Of a stretch of DNA of 64,000 bases, positions 20,412-33,615 are shown one piece after another. The notes under the pieces are model-generated. The model saw only the letters and a program-made list of their open reading frames with translations. It was not told the origin of the DNA and searched no databases. The stretch is taken from assembly GCF_019279795.1 (NCBI RefSeq), contig NC_056733.1, forward strand, positions 1,423,577,552 through 1,423,641,551. Direction: 5' to 3'. The stretch comes from Protopterus annectens (taxonomy: Eukaryota; Chordata; Ceratodontiformes; Protopteridae). Positions within the stretch are counted from its first letter, which is position 1. Every line of letters begins with the position of its first letter. Made by a program: the position numbers and the translations under genes.

Positions 20412-21490
20412 AAGCCTTGGGTTGTGAAAACGGTGATGAATCCATTACTGAAGTTTGAGTTTGAGACAAAGACAGATGAGGACTGGGAAGACCAGGGGAT
20501 GGCAGAGTAGAAGCCATGCGACATGAGGTACCACTGAAGCTTTCTCATATGAAGCCTGGTCAAAAACAGCATGTGAATGGTGGAAACCTGAGGATCCTGA
20601 GAAAGTCACTGGCTGTGACTGAATCCAGTGGAAGAAGAAACTAGAAAAAGGCAATCAGAGACACAATCTTGGGGGCAAGGCAGAGATGCCAGCACTGGGA
20701 CCGTCTGGATCTTGCAACCAAGGAAAACATGATCCTGAGGAGGGAGTCGAAACTGATTTTTGAAAGTTTATGGTGAACTCCAGACTCTGCAACAGGGAAA
20801 TAGCAAACTGAAAATCCTGAAGCACAACCTCAGGGGGACAGAGCTTGAATGGGAAGATTGTCCAGACAAAGAAATATTTGAATCCCTCTTCAGCCTGCAA
20901 AAATCAGTGACAGGAATGAGGCATTTGATGAATACCTTTGGGGCAGTAGAGAGGCCAAAGAACAAATCAGAGAACTGAAAATTCAAGGAAGAAACTGAGA
21001 AACAAAAAATTCCTGAAAAGGGGATGGATGGAGATATGAAGGTAGGCATCCTTGAGATCCAGAGAAACCAGAAAGGCCTGGAGGAAGAAGAGGAAATAGT
21101 TTAAAGGGACAACATCTGAAAGCAGGGGACCTTGAGAAAGGTGCTGAGCTGAGGAGGGCCAGAAATGTTCTTCAGGTGCCGTTCTACCTGGGAACATGAA
21201 ACATTCTGGAATAAAAAACCCTCTCATCCTGAGCAGAGGTATATCTTGAATGACACCCTGGGTCAAAAGAGAATACATAAGTACATCTGGGAAGACCAGA
21301 AGCTGTTCTCAAAGAGGTTGAGGGATGAGTAGAAAAGGAAGAAATTTCTAAACCATGAATTACCCCTGGCAGATAAAGGACAGGACCCAATAGTCTGTCC
21401 CAATAGTCTGTTGTGATCCTTAACCAATTTGGAAGGGATAGGGAAAGATGAAGGGACAATGGAATCTGGCCAAGTGAAGCAAATTGTCAA
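19717..21490 (-). pseudogene. pol: DIRS F reverse transcriptase / RNase H / methyltransferase-like region
   Basis: The minus strand gives SLDLKDAYLHISIHP (~21050) and FFGLSTAPKVFIKCL (~20960). The catalytic YLDD is degraded to a SLSGQSS-like string (~20870). LEFTINFQKS follows (~20770), then MMLYINKQGG (RNase H, ~20190), WGIPQLDCFMSSLNRQLPLF (~20010) and FPPLPLLLRVLHKIQ (~19860). It ends exactly at the right edge of nested copy C. A 28-base A run at 20382-20409 (T on the coding strand) interrupts it. Confidence 0.65.
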
Positions 21491-21599
21491 ATGGAACCTG
21501 GCTTGACCTGAAAAGGAGGTTTCTAGGAAATAAGGGCCTGTGTAGATTTAAGCAGGAGGTACACATCTAGAACCCTTTTTACCCTTAGGCAGAGGGGAA

Positions 21600-24340
21600 G
21601 AATGTCTGCGAACAAAAGCAGATTTGGAAGGGTAATTCCTCTGAAACTTTGAAATAGAAGAAACAAAAATATGTTTCAACTCCTAAAAGGGGTATCCCTT
21701 GTCCTGGAGATATTTAAAAAGTTCAGCAATAGCAGTACCAACATTTTTTTTATTATCCAAAGCAGCATCCGATAATTTGGCCTTAATGTCATCAAGTAAA
21801 GCCTGAAGACAAAGCCAAGAGTAACGTCTCATAACAATGCAGCAACCCTGAAAGAAGCATCAGTTGCATTGTAACTGCAATTAATAGATTTGTGGGCAAC
21901 TTGAGAAGTAGAACCCAATAAGGAAGGGACCAAATCCTTAGCCTCAGAATAAGAAAGATCAGAAATCACCCGAAAAACTATAGACAGGAGGGCTAACATG
22001 TACCTGGTCATATCAGTCTGGTAATTAATAGCCCTAAAAAACATGTTAACAGCAGTATAAACCCTTTTTCCCAGCCTCTCCATGGCCCTACTATCCTTAT
22101 TTGAAGGAAGCAGCTTAGTAGAGGACAACAGCTTGGAGGGTTTATCATAGGAGATGGACACCACAGAAGGATCATCAGATAGACTATACAGAAATTTACA
22201 ATCATCTGGCACCTTGTAAAATCAGTCAGTTTTTTTAGGAACAAGGAAGTGAGAATCAGGGGCTACAGAAGCTGCTGAAAAGGTATCCAAGGAAGACAGC
22301 AAAAACAAGAGGAACAGCAGAAGGCTTGGGAGACTCCACCTGGAGGAGTCCATTAGGTTCATAGGTAGGTACTAGGCTAATGGCCCTAGGGCCCATACAA
22401 GCCTAGCCAAAAAATGTACCCTGGCTTTCGCCACCCAAGAAAATTATTTTCCTGTGCCCCTGTCGAGCAGAGCCACATTAGTGATCCCCGGGGTGAATTT
22501 CCCATCCAATCATCAAGATTTTTCTTGAAGAGTGCTAATGAGGAGCTCTGTTTGACATAGATAGGTAGTCTGTTCCAGAGTATGGGAAGTCTCTGGGACA
22601 GGAATCTATCCCTCTAGCATGTTTTGTTTATTGTGGTGACAAGGTTAAGGTCCCTAGAGCGTGTAGCTCGGAGGGATTGGGATTTCTTTAAGTGGAGCAT
22701 GTCCAACAGCTCTGGGTTTGACATAGCTTTGTATGTTAGGCAGAGATCGCCCGAGTAGGCGATATGCGATGGAGTAAAGCTGTAGCTTTTTGAGACGGTC
22801 TGCATAGGGCACCTGTTTGAGGCCAGTAATTGTCTTTGTGAGGTATTTCTGTGGTCTTTCCAGTTGTTGTAGATGTCTTGTGAGGTACATACCAAAAGGG
22901 GCGTTGTACTCTATAATGGGTCTAATGAGTGATGAGTAGAGGAGAACAATGACCTCTTTTTTTCTGGATGAGAATCCTTTTGTGATGAGATGAGCCATGT
23001 AGAAGGATTTCCTGGCCACTGTGGCAATGTGATTATCAAAGGAGAGACTACTGTCCACCTGTGTCCCAAGGTCTCATCACATTTTCAGCATTAAGTAGAC
23101 TACCAGCTATGTGGTAATTCATGGGTACAGAGTTTTTACCAAAGGGGATGACAATACACTTTTTGGCATTGAGCTTCAGGCCATGGCTTTGACACCAGGT
23201 ATCTGTCCCAGTGAGGCCCTTTTGTAGTTTGTCCACATCGTTAGGAGTTTCGATTATGTACCTCTTCTGGACTGTCAGAAACCTGAGAACAATCCCACTT
23301 AAAGAATTCCATCAAAAGGGAAATAGTGTCCCCAAAGGAGAGTTCCTCTAAAGGGGAATCTGGAATAACAGAATCCTCTTCCTCTGAACCATAGTCCAAG
23401 GGAGAAGGGATTTGAGAAGAGTAGGCCAAAGACTCTTCTCTGAATCCTGAACCTCAGAGAAATTCAGCTTCCTAGGTCTTTTAAAGTGGAGTGGAAGACC
23501 AGAGAGGGGCAAGCACAGACAGAGGAGGCTTTAAAGCCATTAAATCATTAAACAATCCCTGAGTAAAATCCTGCATGCACATTGTGGATACTAAACTGCA
23601 GGGGAAATATGCTTGTTTTTTCTGTTTATTTTTCTACGGGACATCTGCATGAAATACCCTAGGAGATTCACACCCTTGATGGCATTCAATAAGCATAGCA
23701 GGGATCTCCTCCCTCACTAAGATCTGCAGAATCCCCCTCTGTCTCTCAGATACAGTCAGCTGAGGATCCCCCTCAACATCTGCAGGAGACATATGGAAAG
23801 CCTCCAAGGATGTTCGAAAAGTCAGTTCCCAAGCTCGCTGCTGACAGGCTCATGGCACAGGAATCTGGAGCAATAAACAGGTGATCCTGTGGGCTTTCAC
23901 TAGCCTTGAGAGACACATCTGGGGGATGCTAGACAGTAGCTGTATCAAGACCTCGGTTTTTCGGCCTTTTTTTGGCTGATGGCTGCTCCTCAGATCAGGG
24001 AGAGTCCACCATAGCACCCAGCACCAACAGCTTAAGACTTTGGTTTTAAAGATAAACAGACAAGGATGAGAAGTGACTACATAGGGTCATGGGGACAAAC
24101 GCTTGACAAATAAAACACAGCATATAGTCATGGGAAGCACCACAACAGAAAAGACATTTGTTGTGATGATCTTTTTGGGGAATCTGCCTCCCACACTGAG
24201 ATTTTCCCATTCTGGATGACAAGAAACCAACAAAACTAAAAAGAAAAGAGAAAGATAAGGAAGAATCCTAATGGGGCACTTATCTGGAATATGGCTTGGT
24301 ATCCAGCACAGTAGAAAGGCATTCAGACCGATGTGCAATG
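21600..24340 (-). pseudogene. gag: DIRS F gag-like region and Cys/His ORF (interrupted by CR1-b)
   Basis: Right part (23263-24300): a Cys/His ORF near 24215 (CGRQIP, then HHNKCLFC and CFICQ) and gag blocks DYGSEEEDS and ELSFGDTISLLMEFFKWD (~23330). Left part (21829-22346): KVPDDCKFLYSLSDDPSVVSIS and KDSRAMERLGKRVYTAVNMFF, with downstream helices ending near 21829. The LINE CR1-b separates the halves. The order matches gag of copies A to D but identity is low, so F is a distinct family. Confidence 0.6.
22347..23262 (-). mobile_element. CR1-like LINE, 5'-truncated (CR1-b), in gag of DIRS F
   Basis: The left end is the CR1 tail with 8-base motif remnants (TTAGGTTCATAGGTAGG). The minus strand reads DVDKLQKGLTGTDTWCQSHG and NAKKCIVIPFGKN (~23150), MDSSLSFDNHIATVARKSFYMAHL (~23000), LYSSLIRPIIEYNAPFGMYL (~22900) and LTYKAMSNPELLDMLHL (~22720). 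These are the RT palm end, thumb and C-terminus. It lacks the endonuclease and most of the RT. Confidence 0.8.
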
Positions 24341-24533
24341 ATAGTGTTCAGACTGGCGGCAAAGACGTCCTGAAGCGTGTGCATCTGTACATCACCTTTA
24401 TGCCCTACACCTTACACAGGGAGCATAAGTGTGACATACGGCACCTGTAAATACTAAAGGCTTTGGTACACTGGCCAGATGTTGGGCTATCCTTGGCAGG
24501 AGCTCCCTTACGTAAGGAATACTGCAACAGTGA

Positions 24534-24707
24534 TAGGTGCATAGGTAGGTACTAGGCTATCGGCCCTGGGGCCTATACAAGCCTAGCCAAAAAGGTACCC
24601 TGGCTTTTGCCACCCAAGAAAATTATTTTCTTGTGCCACTGTTGAGCAGAGCCACAGAGGTGATTCCCGGGGTGAATTTCCTATTTCCCATCCAATCATC
24701 AAGATAT
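24534..24707 (-). mobile_element. CR1-like LINE 3' tail (CR1-c) in the right end of DIRS F
   Basis: A 174-base tail close to 22347-22525 splits the outermost terminal repeat of F. On its left is ...CTGCAACAGTGA; on its right TATGGAAGGACAT continues the repeat, as the internal complementary region of F (~7660) shows. Confidence 0.75.
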
Positions 24708-24724
24708 GGAAGGACATCATGCAG

Positions 24725-27690
24725 ACGAGCTTACAGAAAGTTTTACCCCATGGCAGTGCTGTTCCTCTGTTTTACAGTAACCCACATTGAGTGAATCTGC
24801 AAGTTTACAAGACTCTTGACACTGCTGTGTGCTGCAAATGACAGTAGCTAAAATATAGAGGAAAGTGTCTGAATCAGCCTTGAGTTATTCCTTGCATTGA
24901 TACAACCCATGCATATGGCAGGTTGCAAAATTCACTGTAATGTATGTCCTCAGCTCTGGTGTAACTGAAGATGTGGAATGGAATGAAATATTACAGTTGG
25001 TATGTAAAAGTCTGCACTGGCATTTACTACTGGAGTAAGTCTGCTGTAGTGAAAGGGTAACAGCTTCAACAAGTTTTGAAATAAACGCAAGCAACACACT
25101 CAAAACAAAAAGTAAATGGCTCAGAAGACAGGAGCAAACAGCAGCATACATAAATCAGTACATCTACATCAGAGGTAGAAGTAAAATGCCTGAAAATTTG
25201 TCTCTTTTTTTACTTTTACTATGCATCAACATGACTGTTTTGTCAGCACAAATGCAAACAATGTTTAGATGCCAGGATAAGACCTGATAAGTGAGACTAA
25301 AAGAAAGCAATAACAACCTGCATGCTGGTGAGTAAGAACCAGAACCAGACCTGGGTCAGGGCACTGAAGACAGAGAAGAAGAAAGCCCAAGTTAACCAAA
25401 ACCATAAACAAATGTAGATGAAAGTCTTAACAAGCCAAAGGCTACAAGGAAATGATCTGGCCTAAAGCAAGTACATTCAGCATTCCATACCAATATGATT
25501 CTGGACCAGATAAACCAGTTTATAATAGCACTCTTTACCTGAGAGGAGAACTGCAGGGGTTGTGCAGCAAGCAGTACATGGAAAAGCTTTTTCAGAAGGT
25601 TACATAATCACCATGCATGCAGAGTGCCTTACAGGACCATGGCCAGTTCTAGTTTTATGGTTCAGAAGACCAGGGCCAGTACTAGTCATATGGTTCAGAG
25701 GACCACGGCCACTACTAGTTGTATGATTCAGAGGATCACGGCCAATACTCGTCTTATGTTTCTTGTTGCTTCTGTATGCAGAGGACAGATTGTCATTGTG
25801 GACCTTTTCTCAAGGCTGCTACCCTAGATGCATGACTCACCTTGGAGTTTTCTCCATCCTGCACCATCTACCAGTGAAAGGAGGTTCCATATGTCTGGGC
25901 ACAATGGTTATAAGCATATAAATGAAGGGAAGAAACCTGAGTAAACTTCTCAGAAAAAGGCAATAAAGTAAAAAATAAAATAAAATAGGGCAAAACTATA
26001 AACTGCTGGGCTTTGCTTAACAGTAATACTAACTTACAAAATGAAAGTTAAAGACTTACGAGGAGCACTAATGCCACACCTGTAGAACTTTCAGTAGTAG
26101 CAGCAGAGTAGCTACAAAACAATGCCATTGAGGTGATTCTAAGCAACAACTTGTGTGTGTGAGTGAGCACGTGTTTGGGTGTGAGGGAATTTTATAGGCA
26201 AGGTACCAGGTGATGGAGTTTCTTGCTGGCTGTTGGAGAGCAATAGGGATGGGGACCTTAAATTTCCTAAAAGTAAAGAATAAGGTGAGTGTAAATGGCA
26301 CTGCACTGGCTATTGTAAGATGTGGACAAACCTCTGGGAATGAGCAGAACCTGATCAAGGTGATTTTGAAAGATAAACTAAAAAGCTTTAGTTTGCCCAA
26401 AGTGTACACAAAATTCAGGACTGATTTTCTACAATGATAGTATAACAGATACCCCAACTGTCAGTGGTTTCACACAAGCCAAGCGCAAGATTATTGCTTG
26501 CACATGGTGGTAGTGATCAAGATGGAATTCTGACAAGTGCATTTTGGACTTTTAGGACTTACAGCAGATGTGGTGCAAAGCCACTCCTGCATAATTTCTA
26601 TACTTTTTATTGTATACAGTGTGAGGTAGTGCATGTTTTTTGTTTGAGTGCAATGGTTTACAATACAATCATAGAACCTTGATATGAATGTGCATAAGCT
26701 ACCACCAACAATATTCTCAGCTAGTCTGCCATCCTGTCAGGTAGCAAGGTACAGTTTGAGTAATAAATATGAAATGAACTACCCAAGCCATTTTAAGTAA
26801 CATCGTGCTATTTTACTCGGTACAGTTTAATCATAACAAGTGGCAGTAGTGGGTAGAACTGTTTTATCTAGAAAGCGTGTCTGCGGTTGTAAATGTGAAA
26901 AGGCACACTGCATGGAGAGGAGGCATGTTGCATACTACCTCTGTATAGCATAGCCATTCTTTGGAAAGTCTGAGTATGTATATTACATGTAAGAATGTGT
27001 GCAGATGTCAACATTACATCAAGGATCAGATGATAAAGACAATTCTGGGGAGTCCATTATTATTACCAAGAATGTTTCTAGCTAAAAAAGAATACCCAAG
27101 AAGAGAAGCAATGACGGCATCAGCCAACTAAAAGAAGAGGGTGACAAGTGGTGCTAATAGAGACTACTGGCTTTCATAAAGTATTACAAAGCATTTCTAA
27201 AAATGGCCCTGTAATCAAGTTATTTGATAAGCTAAATGGAGTGTTTTTAGAAGTGCTAAATTAAAATTATATCCACAAGAAGATGCAACTAACTGCATAG
27301 TAAGTTACAGACTATCTCGTGGGTGATATGACTCTGACTGCAAAGTATTAAAAAAATCCATCTTTGGAACTGTAAACTGATCTGAATACTTGACTATTTC
27401 AAATATGAGGGCCCATGGCAAAAGAAACTTCTAATCCAAAATCAATAGCCGCATTAAAGTTACTGCAGCAGAGGCAGGAACTAGATACAGTCTTTGCACT
27501 GCACATGTGAATTTGTTTATGGGTGTGTATGCCTATGCAATACAATGGACAGATATTGCTGCATCATTTCAGCATATGGAGATGCCAGCAGAAAGAAATG
27601 CTAATGTATAAAAGACTTGTTTAAAAAGGTAAGACATGTCATTTTTAAGATAGAACATTGAATAACAGTGATAACTACTGTTTGGCCTAT
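24725..27690. other. Intron, mostly unrecognised
   Basis: No coding homology was seen. It contains the 33-bp minisatellite at 25633-25764 and short TG/CA-rich patches near 26150. The open frames here show no family resemblance. Confidence 0.5.
25633..25764. repeat. 33-bp x 4 minisatellite
   Basis: Four diverged 33-base units start AGGACCATGG, AAGACCAGGG, AGGACCACGG and AGGATCACGG. The period is a multiple of three, so an 11-residue repeat (..MVQ..) can be read at 25624-25827. I see no sign it is translated. Confidence 0.85.
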
Positions 27691-27699
27691 TGCCCATGA

Positions 27700-29015
<1,316 letters not shown>

Positions 29016-29805
29016 TCTGTAGTTAAACCATTACTGATGATGGGTCTGGTGGTTGTAAGTGATCAGTCTTTATTTTTTTCTGCCTGTACTTAATCAGAAC
29101 AATTAGCTGCACAGAACAGCTCTGTATACTATACAACACAGGTCTGACTGCACCCAAGTGTACTGACAAATCTCTCTGTTTTAGCTGTATGTTACAGTAA
29201 GGGTAGCAGAAAAAAGCTGTTAGAAAGACATTGTGTTAATTCAATAATGATGGCAGATACTTTGGAGCTCCTTTGTAACATTTAGTTTAGAGAATATTAC
29301 CATGAAAACAAGACTGCTATCTCAAGATGTGCAGTTCTTTACAGATGCAGCATGTCTGCGTATTACAGTCAAAAGAGGAGGTAATGTCTAAAACAAGAAC
29401 AGTGGTCAAAGAATCTGTCTTGATACGGCAATAATGTGCAATAACAAGACAAAAACACTGCATCAACATCCCAGCTAATCAAGAACAGCAAATACCGGTC
29501 AACTCTAGTGATGTAGCAGGCATTAAAACCCCTGTACCAGTTATTCAATGCATAACATACACCCTAGTAAAACACTCTGACAGAAAAAAAAAATTTAAAG
29601 CTGAAAAGAAAAATGTTTCAGATATTAAACTTAGCACTATAGGTAAAATATGTTTGCTTTCTTTGCTCTACAAGCTTTAGTAATAATACTGCTGAAAATA
29701 AAACCAAACTTCAGATGAAATCAGCAAATATTTTATCAGGCTCCCCTGCACTCCAAAGGCAAAGTTTCTGACAAAACCCAGCACCACCTCTCAAACACTA
29801 CTTAC
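29016..29805. other. Intron, nothing recognised
   Basis: AT-rich sequence between the L2-like fragment and the SHROOM exon. No repeat or coding homology seen. Confidence 0.5.
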
Positions 29806-30375
29806 CTGTCTTTGGCCTGTATGACAGTCTCCTCAGCCCTGGTCCCTTTATTCCTGCGATACTCCTCCAGTGCTGCAGGATCCAAAGGAAACAGCTCTTC
29901 CATCAGATCCATAGTGTTTTGCCGACTTGAATAATATTCAAGGACATTGGCCAATAAAGGGTCTTTAGTTATGATTTCCTTTACAAGTCTGTCATATGTC
30001 TGATCAGAACAGGAAGTCACTTCTGTGTATGGTGGGCAAACAGATATGTTTTCAGTCACATTACAGACATGGGAAATAGGGCTTTCATTTGACTGGAAAT
30101 TGGAAAGTCCTGATATAACTTGCTTTTCAGCTTCACTGCTTTCACCATCCAGTTGTTTCTTTGGGAGCTTTGCGACTTCTACATTCAAGTGCATGCCAGA
30201 TATGTCTGATACCTTTGTTTCATCTTCAGGTTCACTGCATTCGGGTACAACAGGCAATGATGCAGGCACTTCGTTTGACTGAACAAGTTGCTGATTATTT
30301 GAAATGAAAGTGAACATAATCTGTTCTACTGCTTCTTTACTGGCTTCTGAAGGACTGCTTGGAGATTGAATGGAA
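29806..30375 (-). CDS. SHROOM-family: SHROOM-family exon (start of ASD2), second exon in window
   Basis: This 570-base exon runs from 30375 to 29806 and has an open frame of 190 codons. The acceptor is a pyrimidine-rich TTTTTGTTCCAG; the donor is CAG|GTAAGT. It starts and ends in phase 2, matching its neighbours. The first two thirds is serine/glutamate-rich and low in conservation. Near its end lies YDRLVKEIITKDPLLANVLE, then NTMDLMEELFPLDPAALEEY (~29860-29900). In SHROOM2, 3 and 4 the corresponding stretch is a KDKSLADILD-like string followed by TMDLMEG.FP, so the family call is good. The paralogue is unclear: the usual KMKTTMDLMEG context is altered. SHROOM1 is possible because it is the most divergent member (inference). 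Confidence 0.85.
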
Positions 30376-32262
30376 CTGGAACAAAAATGAAAACATGAAT
30401 TTAAAATGGAAATAAGCATATAACTTCTCAGGAAACCGTGTTTTTCTAATGTTTTTTTATTGGAGGCCTTCACTGTTAGATATTGATGCTATTGTAGTAC
30501 CTCACAAATGAGACTCATGATCTAATACATGTTTTCAACGCACTGCACCAATTATGTACCCGGATAACTTTTTCATGTTAAGCTACTAAAAATTCAAGAA
30601 TTAGTCACTCTTGGTAGGATTCTTAAAATGGTTACACTGAACAAGTCATTCTTTTATAGCCACATAGATGAATGTATTCAGACTGGTGAAGGAACTGGCT
30701 AGGGTTCTTCCCTTGGGCCATTATTTTCAGCAATTAATGGCACACTAATTCCTGAATGAAGCTGGTGCTTATGTATATTAACAAAATAAAGACTGCAACA
30801 TACAGAGCACCACAGTATGACTGAATGAACATACAATATGTCCAAGATAAAATACAGGCAGTAAAGTCTGAAGATTTACTTAGGGAAAGCTAATTAATAA
30901 GATGTGGAAAACAAAGGCAAATAGAGGATACAGAAGGGAAATGAAACACAGATGGTGTATGAATGCAATAAAGCATACAGTAAATAGCCAGGAAGAAAAT
31001 GGCTGGACTGTTAATGATTCACAACAGTGATTTATATCATGACCTTTCTCTGTATCAGTCTTATAAAAATACACTAAAATCTGTAAGTATGGCATGGTAC
31101 CAGAACAAAACAATTGTAAGACTGAAACACAAATCATGAAAATGTAAGGATTACTGTAAAATAGTTGAAAAGCTGTTGTTGGGCAACTTAAGGGTAGAGA
31201 GGACTCAGAGGGAGCATCATATCAAAATGTAAAGTAATTAGTGAAAGCCTCTGCTATGACTACATTAGTAGACAACAAATTAAGCATTCCTTGAACTTAT
31301 ACATCAAATAAAAAATATAAATAAAATAAAAAAATACATAAAATAAAAATGTCTTTGTCCCTTAAGGTGGAAATTAAGGAATGTAGGAATACAGCTGTGT
31401 CTTACAGCAAGTCAAAAAATCAATAACAAAATCAGCATGTCTATGGCTCAAAGAAGAAAGCAATTAGCCAAAATAATACACGTTACCTACCTATCCTAAG
31501 ATTCTTGTCCTTAGTGGGTTAATTAAATCATGCTTTAAGAAAATCTCCCTAGAAAGATTCTGCCAAACAGCTCCATGAAAACTAGGTGGTTGGCCACAAG
31601 TTTTACAAAACCTATTGCCCATGAAATACTGTAAAATACCCCAAAAACTTACTTACAAGCGATCCAAGTGAATGTTTCTAACATCCGGCTGTTTTCTTTA
31701 TGGAGTTCACTGCAGGTGTACTGTGCTTTTTTTTATGAATTACACTCAATTCTGCTTTGATTAGATTTACTGCAACGCACTAGAGATTTAAATGGTAAAT
31801 TCAAAACATTTTTTCATGCCTCTATTACCACAAAGTTTTGGTATAATCCCCCCATTTAGCATGCTGGTGCATGCTCATGCACACTTTTATACATTACCAG
31901 TTTACTTCATCCACTATTTCTGTATTTTTGTGTTTTTTCTACTAGTTTCCATTGTATAAATATGTTTTTTGGGGCTGTAAACATGAAAACTGTCATAAGA
32001 GTTTTTTTTTTTTTTTTTTTTGCAAAGCACTGGCATTTTCTCTGAGCTGCTAATAGCAGTTTTTATGCACACTAATACAAATGGATGGATATTTACTAGA
32101 TGATATTAGATAGATCTATTTTTATATTTATAGTGTTCCAGTTTATGTTTATGGTTATACAGCAGTATGTTTTTTCTTGATTTTAGTTCTTGTCACAACT
32201 AAGGCTTTACTGCATGAATTAGCCAAAAGCAATTTTAGTTAAAAGTCTTTTTATGTATATGT
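30376..32262. other. Intron, AT-rich, simple repeats only
   Basis: It contains AAATA-rich DNA at ~31305-31350 and a run of about 22 T near 32000. No coding homology recognised. Confidence 0.5.
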
Positions 32263-33615
32263 TATCATCATCATCTTTTGGCTTTTCCCGTTAGGGGTCG
32301 CCACAGCGGATCATCTCTTTCCATTTCTTCCTATCCTCTGCATCTTGCTCTGTCACACCAACCGCCTGCATGTCCTCTCTCACCACGTCCATAAACCTTA
32401 TCTTAGGCCCTCCTCTTTTCCTCTTACCTGGCAGCTCCATCCTTAGCATCTTTTTCCCAATATACCCATCATCCCTCCTCAGCACATGTCCAAACCAACA
32501 CAATCTCGTCTCTCTTGCTTTGTCTCCAAACTGTCCAACATGAGCTGACCCTCTAATATACTGATTCCTAATCCTATCCATCCTAGTCACACAGAGTGCA
32601 AATCTTAACATCTTTAACTCTGCCACATCCAGCTCTCACTCCTGCCTTTTTGTCAATGCCACTGTCTCCAACCCATATAACATAGCTGGTCTCACTACTG
32701 TCTTGTAGACCTTCCTTTACACTCTTACTGGTACCAGTCTGTCACAAATCACGCCCGACACTCTTCTCCACCCATTCCACCCTGCCTGTACTCTCTTCTT
32801 CACCTCTCTTCCACATTCACCATTACTCTGAACTGTTGATCCCAAGTACTTAAACTCGTCCACCTTTACCAGCTCTACTCCCTGCATCCTCACCATTCCT
32901 CTACCCTCCCTCTCATTTACATACATATATTCTGTCTTAGCCCTGCTGACCTTCATTCCTCTGCTCTCTAGAGCATATCTCCACCTCTCCAGAGTCTCCT
33001 CAACCTAATTCCTACTCTCACTATAGATCAGAAAGTCATCTGTAAACATCATAGTCCACAGGGTCTCCTGTCTGATCTCATCTGTCAACCTGTCCATCAC
33101 CACTGCAAATAAGAAAGGACTCAGAGCTGATCCTTGATGTAATCCCACCTCCACCTTAAATGGATCTGTCACTCCCACTGCAGTCCTCACCACTGTCATA
33201 CTACCCTCGTACATATCCTGTACCACTCTTACATACTTCTCTGCCACTCCCGACTTCCTCATACAATACCACATCTCTTCTCTAGGCACCCTGTCATATG
33301 CTTTCTCCAAGTCTACAAAGACCCAATGTAACTCCTTCTGACCTTCTCTGTATTTCTCCAATAACACTCTCAGAGCAAACATCGCATCTGTAGTGCTCTT
33401 TCCTGGCATGAAACCATACTGCTGATCACTAATCATCACCTCCCTTCTTAACCTAGCTTCTACTACTCTCTCCCAAAACTTCAAGCTGTGACTGATCAAT
33501 TTTATCCCTCTGTAGTTACTGCAGCTCTGCACATCACCCTTATTCTTAAAGATAGGTACCAAAACACTTTTTCTCCACTCCTCAGGCATCCTCTGACTTT
33601 CCAATGTTATACTTT
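32263..33615 (-). mobile_element. RTE-clade LINE, 5'-truncated
   Basis: The minus strand codes an RTE-type reverse transcriptase in pieces. At 33005-33604: PEEWRKSVLVPIFKNKGD, NYRGIKLISH, VDLEKAYDRVPREEMWY, LHQGSALSPFLFAVVMDRLT and the catalytic region MMFTDDFLIYSE (FADD changed to FTDD). At 32717-32956: KVSRAKTEYMYVNE and FKYLGSTVQSNGECG. At 32291-32626: AELKMLRFALCVTRMDRIRN and RLCWFGHVLRRDD. Frames shift between them. The 3' end reads CCCCTAACGGGAAAAGCC followed by GAT repeats, the same tail as on the SINEs at 16351 and 56404. The endonuclease is missing. Confidence 0.85.

Larger units (their letters stand above)
7293..24724 (-). mobile_element. DIRS element F (second family), split by nested insertions
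   Basis: A divergent DIRS whose own sequence totals roughly 5.8 kb is spread over 17.4 kb. Its left end (7293) and right end (~24724) carry matching inverted terminal repeats with GCAGTATTCCTTA near the outside. An internal complementary region lies at ~7605-7690. Own segments are about 7293-8778 (recombinase), 13411-13759 (recombinase N-terminus), 19717-22346 (RT, RNase H, gag end), 23263-24533 (gag) and 24708-24724 (outer end). Inserted are a CR1 tail, an R2/R4-like LINE, DIRS copy C, CR1-b and CR1-c. Reading order on the minus strand is continuous across C, which proves nesting. All ORFs are broken. Confidence 0.8.

Noticed and set aside
25633..25764. CRISPR-like array (33-base units)
   Set aside because: Units are contiguous with no spacers, diverged, and in vertebrate intron DNA.
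26864..26960. Extra SHROOM exon candidates in the large introns
   Set aside because: No open frame there had both consensus splice sites in the right phase and SHROOM-like residues.
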